NCBI GenBank assembly: GCA_900545165.1
Contig: UQYA01000110.1
Coordinates: forward strand, 1-5,109
DNA: 5,109 bases
Origin: an uncultured Collinsella sp.
GTDB taxonomy: Bacteria; Actinomycetota; Coriobacteriia; Coriobacteriales; Coriobacteriaceae
Direction: 5' to 3'
The position numbers were made by a program, and so were the translations under genes. Within the stretch, counting starts at the first letter, position 1, and every line of letters begins with the position of its first letter. The notes under the pieces were generated by a model. The model saw only the letters and a list, made by a program, of their open reading frames with translations, made no database searches and was not told the DNA's origin. Positions 1 through 5,109 of the stretch are shown piece by piece.

Positions 1-26
1 TTCGTAAGGGTTGCACTAGGATAGCG

Positions 27-42
27 CGGCGGGGCGCCGCCG
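27..42. repeat. Short GC-rich inverted repeat upstream of the flavodoxin-like gene
   Basis: CGGCGG (27-32) and CCGCCG (37-42) are perfect complements around a four-base GGCG loop. No T tract follows on either strand. It could be the end of an upstream terminator, a leader hairpin or chance in GC-rich sequence. The rest of bases 1-84 shows no coding signal on the plus strand and no convincing promoter. Confidence 0.35.
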
Positions 43-72
43 GACGGTGTAACCTAAACGGAAACCAACCGG

Positions 73-80
73 AAAGGAGG
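73..80 (+). promoter_or_regulatory. Shine-Dalgarno of the flavodoxin-like gene
   Basis: AAAGGAGG matches the 16S rRNA 3' end almost completely, with a short four-base spacer to the ATG at 85. It decides both the start and the strand, because a longer minus-strand frame (16-903) covers the same bases and would overlap the downstream glycosylase gene. Confidence 0.85.
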
Positions 81-84
81 CCGC

Positions 85-747
85 ATGGAGCCGACCGCGC
101 GCGGCGATGTACCAAAAACGCTGCAAACCATTGCGTATATCAGCATTCCCAATAGCGCCGATCTTGAGTTTTTGCTTTGGGACCTGCAGGATGCCATCGC
201 CGCCTATGCACAGCTTTCCGGCACTGCACTCCCCCGCCCAGTCGACTTGAAGGCAAATGACGCCGGCAGCGTTGCCGATGGCATCGTGCTGGCCATTGAA
301 GATGTGGCTGACGATGAAACGTTGACAGCCACCGAGCAGGCGCTTGAGCGCTTTGGCGGTACGGGAACGCGCGTCTATGCCGCGATTCGAGCCGCACAAG
401 AGGGCACTGAGCAGGCGCGTGGGACCGCCGTTCGCCTGCACAAGGCATGTGAGCGCCATGACCAATTGTGGTGTGGCGGCGTTGCCATCTGCGCCGGCAG
501 CGGCATTGCGGCGCTTCGTCGCTCTCCGCGCATGGGACTCTTGCGCCGACCATTTTCGGAAGCGATGGATAAGCTTGTGGGCGCTGTGCGCATGGGCTGC
601 TCCGTCGAGCATGCACAGCGACTTGGCGGCGGCAATGCCGCCAACGTCGACACCGACGGCATGGTTTGCGCCGAGCCAGCCGTGCCCGCGCCGATCTGGC
701 GAGGCGTTCTGAAACGTCTGGGCGCCCACGCTCAAACAAAAATCTAA
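85..747 (+). CDS. Degenerate flavodoxin-fold protein (NADPH-dependent FMN reductase-like), function unknown
   Basis: This 220-residue protein starts at an ATG four bases after a full AAAGGAGG Shine-Dalgarno, which favours it over the longer open frame on the opposite strand. By eye it follows the layout of the small flavodoxin-like oxidoreductases of anaerobes. Residues 16-38 (IAYIS then SADLEFLLWDL) fall where the first strand and phosphate loop lie. Residues 64-72 (VADGIVLAI) match the strand before the FMN loop, 96-102 the next strand, 129-140 (WCGGVAICAGSG) the usual W-x-G-G-x-x-I-x-x-G segment, and 156-170 the following helix. The tail (V200-P201, then W205-R206) resembles the family's C-terminal end. 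The typical Asn-Gly-Ser-Pro loop, Pro-Leu-Tyr-Val-Asp loop and Cys-Gly-Phe-x-Glu motif are absent or replaced, so FMN binding is doubtful. No signal peptide or membrane segment is seen, so it is probably cytoplasmic. The coding call is firm; the family assignment is recollection-based and moderate. Confidence 0.72.
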   Translation: MEPTARGDVPKTLQTIAYISIPNSADLEFLLWDLQDAIAAYAQLSGTALPRPVDLKANDAGSVADGIVLAIEDVADDETLTATEQALERFGGTGTRVYAAIRAAQEGTEQARGTAVRLHKACERHDQLWCGGVAICAGSGIAALRRSPRMGLLRRPFSEAMDKLVGAVRMGCSVEHAQRLGGGNAANVDTDGMVCAEPAVPAPIWRGVLKRLGAHAQTKI

Positions 748-748
748 A

Positions 749-1312
749 TTAAATAACAGCCCAGTCAACGGCTTCGTGCCAACGCTCGACAAGACGCTCC
801 AGACGCCAGGCGGCATTGGCGGGACTTGTCGACGGCAGGACGATGGCGGGCAGCCCGGTGCGTTCTTGTAGATAGCGCTTGTAGAGCCGGCCAGCTGTAC
901 CACCGTTGCATATCACCTGCTCAATGGGAGCTGTGCCGGTAATGCGCTCGGCATGCGCCGGAACGACGTTTTTGATGCTCGCGTCGCTTGAGCCCTTGAT
1001 GTCACAGCTCTCGATCACGTCCCACAGGGCCACGCCGCCGTTCAGAAGCATAGCCCGCTTGGCGGCAATCGAGGCATCGAGCGTCGCGGGCTCACCACTT
1101 GCCAAAGGATCGCCCTCGTTGGGCGGCACGGGCACACCGAGGCACGCGGCCATCACGCGCCAAAAGCGGTTCTGCGGATTGCCATAGTAGAAGGCATTGG
1201 CACGCGAGAGCACCGAGGGAAACGACCCCAACACCAAAACGCGCGAGCGCTCGTCAAACACGGGCTCAAACCCATGCTCAATATGCTGATAGCCCTCGTC
1301 AGACGCTGCCAT
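749..1312 (-). CDS. DNA-deoxyinosine (hypoxanthine) glycosylase, UDG superfamily family 6
   Basis: This 187-residue enzyme should remove hypoxanthine, the product of adenine deamination, and perhaps other deaminated bases from DNA, starting base excision repair. Residues 25-37 (VLVLGSFPSVLSR) form the superfamily's first motif, followed by FYYGNPQNRFWR at 41-52; the catalytic asparagine of family 6 should lie in the NPQN segment (N45 or N48, not settled here). Residues 90-113 hold the conserved GVALWDVIESC-x-x-x-GSSDASI block. Residues 133-138 carry the IxCNG strand, and 159-167 the LPSTSPANA motif that corresponds to the DNA-intercalating loop. Length and motif order are those of a complete single-domain enzyme. 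The ATG lies three bases after the stop of the GH13 gene, with GAGG about nine bases upstream, so the two are probably co-transcribed and translationally coupled. The 3' end converges on the flavodoxin-like gene. Substrate choice within the superfamily rests on family knowledge. Confidence 0.9.
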   Translation of the reverse strand: MAASDEGYQHIEHGFEPVFDERSRVLVLGSFPSVLSRANAFYYGNPQNRFWRVMAACLGVPVPPNEGDPLASGEPATLDASIAAKRAMLLNGGVALWDVIESCDIKGSSDASIKNVVPAHAERITGTAPIEQVICNGGTAGRLYKRYLQERTGLPAIVLPSTSPANAAWRLERLVERWHEAVDWAVI

Positions 1313-1315
1313 GGC

Positions 1316-2692
1316 CTAGGCCCTCAGCAGATAGCGCACCTCGTAGGGTGCAAGCTCAAGGGAGCCCAGCAGCTCGACCGTGGGCACGTCGTCGGCAAGC
1401 AGGTCGACGAAGGAGCCGTTGAGTTCGCCGGCTCCAAAGGTATAGGGCTCGTTCACGGCATTGACCGCCACGAGCACCGTCGCATCGTCGCAGGCGCGCT
1501 CGAACAGCAGCTGCTTGTTCTGGATCACCACGTTGCGATAGGCACCGTAGTTGAGAGCACGGGCAGCCGCGTCGTCGGCCGAGCGAAGGTGCGCAAGCTG
1601 CGTGATGAACGCCGTCAGCTCGTTGGGCGCAGGCTCATTGAGCGCAGGTCGCAGCGCCCAGTCGCCATCGGGGCCACCCTTTTCGCCGGCAATTCCCCAC
1701 TCGCTGCCATAGTAGACGCACGGGATGCCCGGCATGCCAAAGAGCATGCCGTAGGCGGGACGCAGACACGACTTGTCGGTGAGGATACTTGCCAGGCGCG
1801 GCACATCGTGGTTGTCGACAAACGACAGCAGATGTTTGCCGCGGTAGATGCACCACGGATCGCCGCCAAACTGGCGGTGCAGCGAATGGGCGATCTCGAA
1901 CATGTTGACCGAGTTAAAGCTGGAATACAGGCCCTTGTAGCACTCGTAGTTGGTGCAGGAGTCGAGCATCTCGTCGTTGACGATTTGGTTGTAGTCGCCG
2001 TGGAGCGTCTCGCCGATCAGCACAAAGTCGGGCTTGAGCTCACGGGTAAAGACGTGCAGGCGGCGCATAAAGTCGCGGTCGAGCATATAGGCAACGTCCA
2101 GGCGCAAGCCGTCAACGCCAAAGACCTCGGCCCAGCGGCGCACGGACTCGAGCAGGTAATCGACCACAGCGGGATTTTGCAGGTTGAGCTTCACAAGCTC
2201 AAAATGGCCTTCCCAGCCCTCGTACCAAAAGTCATCGCCATAGCAGGAATCGCCGTCAAAGCTAATGTGGAACCAGTCCTTGTACGGCGAGTCCCACTTG
2301 CGCTCCTGCACATCGCGGAAGGCCCAAAAACCGCGGCCGACGTGGTTGAAGACGGCATCGAGCACCACGCGGATGCCATGGGCATGCAGCGTGTCGCATA
2401 CGGCGGCAAAGTCGGCGTCCCCACCCAGGCGACGGTCGATATGGCGCAGGCTGCGTGTATCGTAGCCGTGGCTATCAGATTCGAGCGGTGGGTTGATGAG
2501 CACAGCGCCAACGCCGAGTTCCTGCATGTAGTCGGCCCATTGGGCGACCTTCATGATAGGAGCATCGGGGTTGGGTTCAGCGCCGGCAGCTTGGGAAAGT
2601 TCATCCTCGGCAACGGGCGCGGCGTTTTCGCGCGGAGCCCCGCAAAAGCCCAGCGGATAGATCTGATAGAACGTCGTCTCGTATGCCCACAT
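1316..2692 (-). CDS. GH13 alpha-glucan hydrolase (alpha-amylase/cyclomaltodextrinase-like), cytoplasmic
   Basis: The 458-residue protein is a GH13 enzyme expected to cleave alpha-1,4 bonds in maltodextrins or related alpha-glucans. All four conserved regions are visible: DAVFNH at 112-117, GLRLDVAYM at 195-203 with nucleophile D199, IGETLH at 226-231 with acid/base E228, and FVDNHD at 291-296 with stabilising D296. The TIM barrel occupies about residues 5-370, with a beta-sandwich C domain at about 380-458. There is no signal peptide, so it should act inside the cell on imported oligosaccharides. It lacks the N-terminal CBM34-type domain of classical cyclomaltodextrinases and neopullulanases. 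An acidic, alanine-rich insert sits at about 22-45. The frame stays open to 2824, but the ATG at 2692 has GGGAGG five bases upstream and begins MWAYETTFYQIYP, the normal GH13 start; the extra 44 codons run into a palindrome. Exact substrate cannot be read from the sequence. Confidence 0.92.
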   Translation of the reverse strand: MWAYETTFYQIYPLGFCGAPRENAAPVAEDELSQAAGAEPNPDAPIMKVAQWADYMQELGVGAVLINPPLESDSHGYDTRSLRHIDRRLGGDADFAAVCDTLHAHGIRVVLDAVFNHVGRGFWAFRDVQERKWDSPYKDWFHISFDGDSCYGDDFWYEGWEGHFELVKLNLQNPAVVDYLLESVRRWAEVFGVDGLRLDVAYMLDRDFMRRLHVFTRELKPDFVLIGETLHGDYNQIVNDEMLDSCTNYECYKGLYSSFNSVNMFEIAHSLHRQFGGDPWCIYRGKHLLSFVDNHDVPRLASILTDKSCLRPAYGMLFGMPGIPCVYYGSEWGIAGEKGGPDGDWALRPALNEPAPNELTAFITQLAHLRSADDAAARALNYGAYRNVVIQNKQLLFERACDDATVLVAVNAVNEPYTFGAGELNGSFVDLLADDVPTVELLGSLELAPYEVRYLLRA

Positions 2693-2697
2693 AGCAA

Positions 2698-2703
2698 CCT
2701 CCC
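2698..2703 (-). promoter_or_regulatory. Shine-Dalgarno of the GH13 gene
   Basis: On the minus strand GGGAGG lies five bases before the ATG at 2692. It supports this start over the more distant ATG at 2824, which sits inside the stem of the palindrome. Confidence 0.75.
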
Positions 2704-2728
2704 GGGTAACTTTCACGCAACGCCATCC

Positions 2729-2734
2729 ATTGTA
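2729..2734 (-). promoter_or_regulatory. Possible -10 hexamer for the GH13-glycosylase unit
   Basis: TACAAT on the minus strand matches five of six bases of the -10 consensus and would give a leader of about 30 bases before the ATG at 2692. No good -35 hexamer is found 16-18 bases upstream; the region there is G-rich. The call rests mainly on position, downstream of a likely terminator and upstream of a gene with its own ribosome binding site. Confidence 0.3.
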
Positions 2735-2764
2735 TGCCCGCCGCGCATCCCCTCCCCCAAAATA

Positions 2765-2831
2765 AGTTGCGGTGAAATACGGACTGTTTACCAGGTTTAC
2801 TGGGCTAAACACTCCGTATTCCACCGCAACT
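2765..2831 (-). terminator. Long 67-base palindromic hairpin, probable terminator of the sotB-like gene
   Basis: Arms 2765-2783 and 2813-2831 are 19 bases each and complementary except for one position. In minus-sense RNA that position is a G-U wobble, whereas in plus-sense RNA it is an A-C mismatch. Inside, GTTTA (2786-2790) pairs with TAAAC (2806-2810) and CCAG (2791-2794) with CTGG (2800-2803), leaving a five-base loop, a two-base bulge and a 2x2 internal loop. In minus-sense RNA the stem is followed by UAUUUU, and it begins 15 bases after the sotB-like stop, which fits a Rho-independent terminator. The stem is longer than most terminators, so a dispersed palindromic repeat is an alternative. 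Confidence 0.7.
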
Positions 2832-2846
2832 GATGAGGGAACGTGA

Positions 2847-4043
2847 TTAGGCGACGGGCTTGGCGCGGCGTATGGCCGGGAACATCACCGTGATGGCGAG
2901 GATGACGCCCACGACGGCAATCACCCCGCCCGCGAAGCCGATCCAGGCGATACCGGGGCCCGAAACCACGGCTCCGCCGATCGCGGTACCCGTGCCAATA
3001 CCGAGGTTGAACAGGCCCGAGAAGATCGACATGGCGACGGCCGACGAGTCCGCCGGCGTGTACTTGATGAGCTCGGCCTGAAACGCCACGTTAAAGGCCG
3101 TGGCGCAGCAACCCCACAGTGCGCAGACGGCAAGCACTGTCACGAGCGACGATGCGGCCGGCCCCATGAGCAGCAGGGCCACCGGCACGCCGGAGAGCGT
3201 GATAGCCAAGAACGGGAAGCGATGCCCATCGAACAGGCGGCCGAACAGCCAGCTTCCGAGCAGACCGGAGCAGCCGAACGCCGTCAGCGTCATGGTGATA
3301 GCGCTTGCGTCGACATGGGCGACCTGAGCCAGGAAAGGCTCGATATAGCTGTAGCTTGCGTAATAGCCGGTCGCCATGAAGACCGTGACTGCGTAGAGCG
3401 CGATGAGGAGCGGGTTCTTGAGCAGCTCGGGCAGCTGTTTGACGGTAAAGCGCTCACCCGCCGGCATGGCCGGGAACACCGCTGCCTGGTAAACGGCCGC
3501 GATGGCTGAGAGGCCCCCGACCACGGCAAACGTCATGCGCCAGCCCACGGCCAAGCCAATGGCGCGGCCGAGCGGCAGGCCGAAGATCTGCGCGATGGAC
3601 GAGCCCGTAGCGATCATGCTGATGGCGAGCGCCCCATGGCGTGTGTCAACCAGGCGCGACGCCATGATCGAGGCGACTGACCAGAACACGGCATGTGCGC
3701 AAGCGACCACCAGGCGCGCGCAGACCAGGATGGGATAGGTCGGCGCCACGGCGGACAGGAACTGACCGAGCGAGAACACGGCAAGCACGCCCAGCAGCAT
3801 CCGCTTGAACTCAAAGCGCGAGGCGAACACCATGAGCGGCAACGACAGCAGCATGACGCCCCAGGCATAGACCGAGATCATGATGCCAGCTTGGGCCTCG
3901 GTGAGCGAGAACGACGCGGCGATATCAGTCAAAAGGCCGATGGGCATAAACTCCGACGTGTTGAACACGAACGCACAGCAGGTGAGCCCGACGAGTGGGA
4001 GCCACTGCCTGAGCGTGATGCCGTCTTGCCTTGCCTGACTCAT
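2847..4043 (-). CDS. sotB: SotB-type sugar efflux transporter, major facilitator superfamily
   Basis: This 398-residue inner-membrane protein belongs to the 12-helix drug:H+ antiporter branch of the major facilitator superfamily. It closely resembles, from memory, E. coli SotB (YdeA), which exports L-arabinose and other sugars using the proton gradient. Shared segments are FNTSEFMPIGLLTDIA at 27-42, AHAVFWS at 116-122, IATGSSIAQIFGLPLGR at 144-160, GWRMTF at 167-172, YSYIEPF at 231-237 and AMSIFSGLFNLGIGTG at 337-352. Hydrophobic segments run along the whole length, with a more polar central loop at about 192-210. The frame can start at TTG 4058, ATG 4052 or ATG 4043. I chose 4043 because GGAG lies nine bases before it, whereas the same GGAG abuts ATG 4052. 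It has its own likely promoter and terminator, so it is probably a single-gene unit. The substrate is inferred from the family; drug export is possible. Confidence 0.88.
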   Translation of the reverse strand: MSQARQDGITLRQWLPLVGLTCCAFVFNTSEFMPIGLLTDIAASFSLTEAQAGIMISVYAWGVMLLSLPLMVFASRFEFKRMLLGVLAVFSLGQFLSAVAPTYPILVCARLVVACAHAVFWSVASIMASRLVDTRHGALAISMIATGSSIAQIFGLPLGRAIGLAVGWRMTFAVVGGLSAIAAVYQAAVFPAMPAGERFTVKQLPELLKNPLLIALYAVTVFMATGYYASYSYIEPFLAQVAHVDASAITMTLTAFGCSGLLGSWLFGRLFDGHRFPFLAITLSGVPVALLLMGPAASSLVTVLAVCALWGCCATAFNVAFQAELIKYTPADSSAVAMSIFSGLFNLGIGTGTAIGGAVVSGPGIAWIGFAGGVIAVVGVILAITVMFPAIRRAKPVA

Positions 4044-4052
4044 ATATAACAT

Positions 4053-4056
4053 CTCC
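4053..4056 (-). promoter_or_regulatory. Shine-Dalgarno of the sotB-like gene
   Basis: GGAG on the minus strand is nine bases before the ATG at 4043. This selects that start over the in-frame TTG (4058) and ATG (4052), neither of which has a usable site at the right distance. Confidence 0.65.
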
Positions 4057-4076
4057 AATCATTTTGAGCGGAGGCG

Positions 4077-4106
4077 ATTATATAGCAACGGTCCCGCATC
4101 CGTCAG
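4077..4106 (-). promoter_or_regulatory. Probable sigma-70 type promoter of the sotB-like gene
   Basis: On the minus strand a perfect TATAAT (4077-4082) lies 18 bases after CTGACG (4101-4106), which matches four of six bases of TTGACA. Transcription would start near 4070 and give a leader of about 27 bases. The -35 hexamer falls in the loop and right arm of a strong hairpin, so promoter and hairpin are physically interleaved. Confidence 0.55.
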
Positions 4107-4123
4107 TAACGGACACGGGACCG
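4089..4123 (-). terminator. 15-bp hairpin after feoB, possible terminator or operator
   Basis: CGGTCCCG (4089-4096) pairs with CGGGACCG (4116-4123), and TCCGT (4099-4103) with ACGGA (4109-4113), around a five-base loop. The two positions between them form G-U wobbles in minus-sense RNA, giving an unbroken 15-bp stem; in plus-sense RNA they are A-C mismatches. The stem begins 40 bases after the feoB stop, as expected for its terminator. However, the following minus-sense RNA is UUGCUAUAUAAU, a poor U tract. Because it overlaps the sotB-like promoter, it could also be a protein-binding dyad. Confidence 0.5.
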
Positions 4124-4163
4124 AAACAATTCGATACACAGAGGTTGCGCCGTCAATAAATAA

Positions 4164-5109
4164 CTAAGCCAACCCCAGCAATATGCCCGCCGAATGCACG
4201 ACAAACGCCACGATCCAGGCGACCGTCACTTGAAACGCGAACACGGCAACGGCGTAGCGCGCGCCCAACTCGCTCCTGACGGCGCCGATGGCCGCCACGC
4301 AGGGCGGGTACAGCAACGTAAAGACCAGGAACACGTAAGCGGTAAACGGCGAAAACATGGTCGACAGTGCCGCGGGCGAGGTCGCGCCCAAAAGCACGGT
4401 GAGGGTCGAGATGACACTCTCCTTGGCGATAAGTCCGGTGACGAGCGCCGTGGATGCGCGCCAATCGCCAAAGCCAAGCGGCGCCAGCGCCGGCGCGATG
4501 ATGCTGCCGAGGCCCGCAAGCAGGCTTTGCGACTGGTCGGCGACCACGTTAAAGCGGATGTCGAACGTCTGAAGGAACCAGATGACCACGGTCGCGGCAA
4601 AGATAATGGTAAAGGCCTTGGTGATGAAGTCCTTGGCCTTATCCCATGCCAGCATCACCGTCGTCTTGACGCTCGGCAGGCGGTAATTGGGGAGCTCCAT
4701 GATAAACGGCACCGGGTCGCCCTTAAATGCCGTGCGGTTGAGCACCAAAGCCGCGACGCAGCCGACCACGATACCGATCAGATAGAGCGAGACCATGGCG
4801 GGAACCGTCGCCTGCGGGAAAAACGCCCCGCACAGCAAGCCGTAAACCGGCAGCTTGGCTGAGCAGCTCATAAACGGCGTGAGCATGACCGTCATCTTGC
4901 GGTCGTGCTCGGATGGGAGCGTACGGGTCGACATGATAGCTGGCACGGTGCAGCCAAAGCCGACGAGCATGGGCACGAAACTGCGGCCCGACAGACCAAA
5001 GCGACGCAACACCTTATCCATGACAAAGGCCACGCGCGCCATGTATCCGGAGTCTTCCAGAATGGAGAGGAACAAAAAGAGCACGACGATAATCGGCAGG
5101 AAGGTCAGC
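4164..5109 (-). CDS. feoB: Ferrous iron transporter FeoB, C-terminal part (cut by window edge)
   Basis: FeoB carries Fe2+ across the inner membrane, with an N-terminal GTPase domain and C-terminal membrane core. Only the last 314 residues are visible; the frame runs open through the right edge, and the G domain lies outside. The visible part starts LTFLPIIVVLFLFLSILEDSGYMARVAFVMDK. It then has the first Gate motif GCTVPA (about 4938-4955), the TPFMSCSAKLPVYGL segment (about 4836-4877), ELPNYRLPS, the second Gate region with GLIAKESVISTL, and LLYPPCVAAIGAVRSE near the C-terminus. The conserved cysteines thought to line the iron path are all present, and several hydrophobic helices are evident. 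The protein ends soon after its last membrane helix with no cysteine-rich or FeoC-like tail. No feoC lies downstream; feoA would be expected upstream. Any GTG or ATG near 5084 is internal, not a start. Identification is secure. Confidence 0.96.
   Translation of the reverse strand, partial: LTFLPIIVVLFLFLSILEDSGYMARVAFVMDKVLRRFGLSGRSFVPMLVGFGCTVPAIMSTRTLPSEHDRKMTVMLTPFMSCSAKLPVYGLLCGAFFPQATVPAMVSLYLIGIVVGCVAALVLNRTAFKGDPVPFIMELPNYRLPSVKTTVMLAWDKAKDFITKAFTIIFAATVVIWFLQTFDIRFNVVADQSQSLLAGLGSIIAPALAPLGFGDWRASTALVTGLIAKESVISTLTVLLGATSPAALSTMFSPFTAYVFLVFTLLYPPCVAAIGAVRSELGARYAVAVFAFQVTVAWIVAFVVHSAGILLGLA

Noticed and set aside
758..773. Possible terminator hairpin at the end of the glycosylase gene
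   Set aside because: The stem is only four base pairs with an eight-base loop and lies inside the coding end, too weak to call despite the U-rich stretch after it.
16..903. 295-residue open frame on the minus strand covering the flavodoxin-like gene
   Set aside because: It overlaps the end of the glycosylase gene, has no family features, is rich in odd composition, and the plus-strand gene has a textbook ribosome binding site and recognisable motifs.
2739..2758. Possible G-quadruplex on the minus strand (G5, A, G4, then a GGG run)
   Set aside because: Only three clear G runs of three or more with short loops are present, so a stable four-tract structure is not supported; in GC-rich DNA such runs occur by chance.
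2693..2824. 44-codon N-terminal extension of the GH13 enzyme from an ATG at 2824
   Set aside because: It starts inside the palindrome arm, has no ribosome binding site and does not resemble GH13 sequence, while the ATG at 2692 has GGGAGG at the right distance.
1274..2833. 519-residue plus-strand open frame opposite the GH13 gene
   Set aside because: It is the antisense shadow of a GC-rich coding region: all four GH13 motifs are on the minus strand, and the plus product is a valine- and alanine-rich sequence with no recognisable domain.
4194..4862. 222-residue plus-strand open frame opposite feoB
   Set aside because: Its product is a charged, histidine- and arginine-rich sequence typical of the antisense of a membrane protein gene, and the feoB motifs on the minus strand are unmistakable.

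Overview
The window looks like chromosomal DNA from a GC-rich anaerobic gut actinobacterium of the Coriobacteriia type, with Collinsella or a relative as the best guess. This is an inference from the high GC content, the feoB type and the style of the GH13 and flavodoxin-like proteins; no 16S or other marker gene is present. The content is mostly ordinary housekeeping and accessory metabolism. I see no mobile element, CRISPR array, tRNA or rRNA, and no clear new defence or biosynthetic system.

Layout from left to right. Bases 85-747 (+) encode a 220-residue protein that reads as a degenerate member of the flavodoxin-fold NAD(P)H/FMN reductase-like family. It converges, with one base between the stop codons, on a minus-strand gene (749-1312) for a family 6 uracil-DNA-glycosylase superfamily enzyme (hypoxanthine/deoxyinosine-DNA glycosylase). 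Three bases upstream of that gene ends a minus-strand cytoplasmic GH13 alpha-glucan hydrolase (1316-2692). A 154-base gap (2693-2846) then holds a ribosome binding site, a weak -10-like hexamer and a long, nearly perfect 67-base palindrome that probably terminates the next gene. That gene, also on the minus strand (2847-4043), is a SotB-type sugar efflux transporter of the major facilitator superfamily. A 120-base gap (4044-4163) carries its likely promoter, interleaved with a second strong hairpin. The right end is the C-terminal half of the ferrous iron transporter feoB (4164 to beyond 5109, minus strand), cut by the window edge.

How the genes relate. On the minus strand the order of transcription is feoB, then sotB-like, then GH13 with the glycosylase. 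Each of the two gaps contains a hairpin that is fully paired, allowing G-U wobbles, only in minus-sense RNA, so they are probably three separate transcription units. The GH13 enzyme (breaks alpha-glucans down inside the cell) and the sugar exporter are a plausible metabolic pair. The DNA-repair enzyme is probably translated from the GH13 transcript without an obvious functional link. No stretch over 300 bases lacks a gene; bases 1-84 hold only a Shine-Dalgarno sequence and a short GC-rich inverted repeat.
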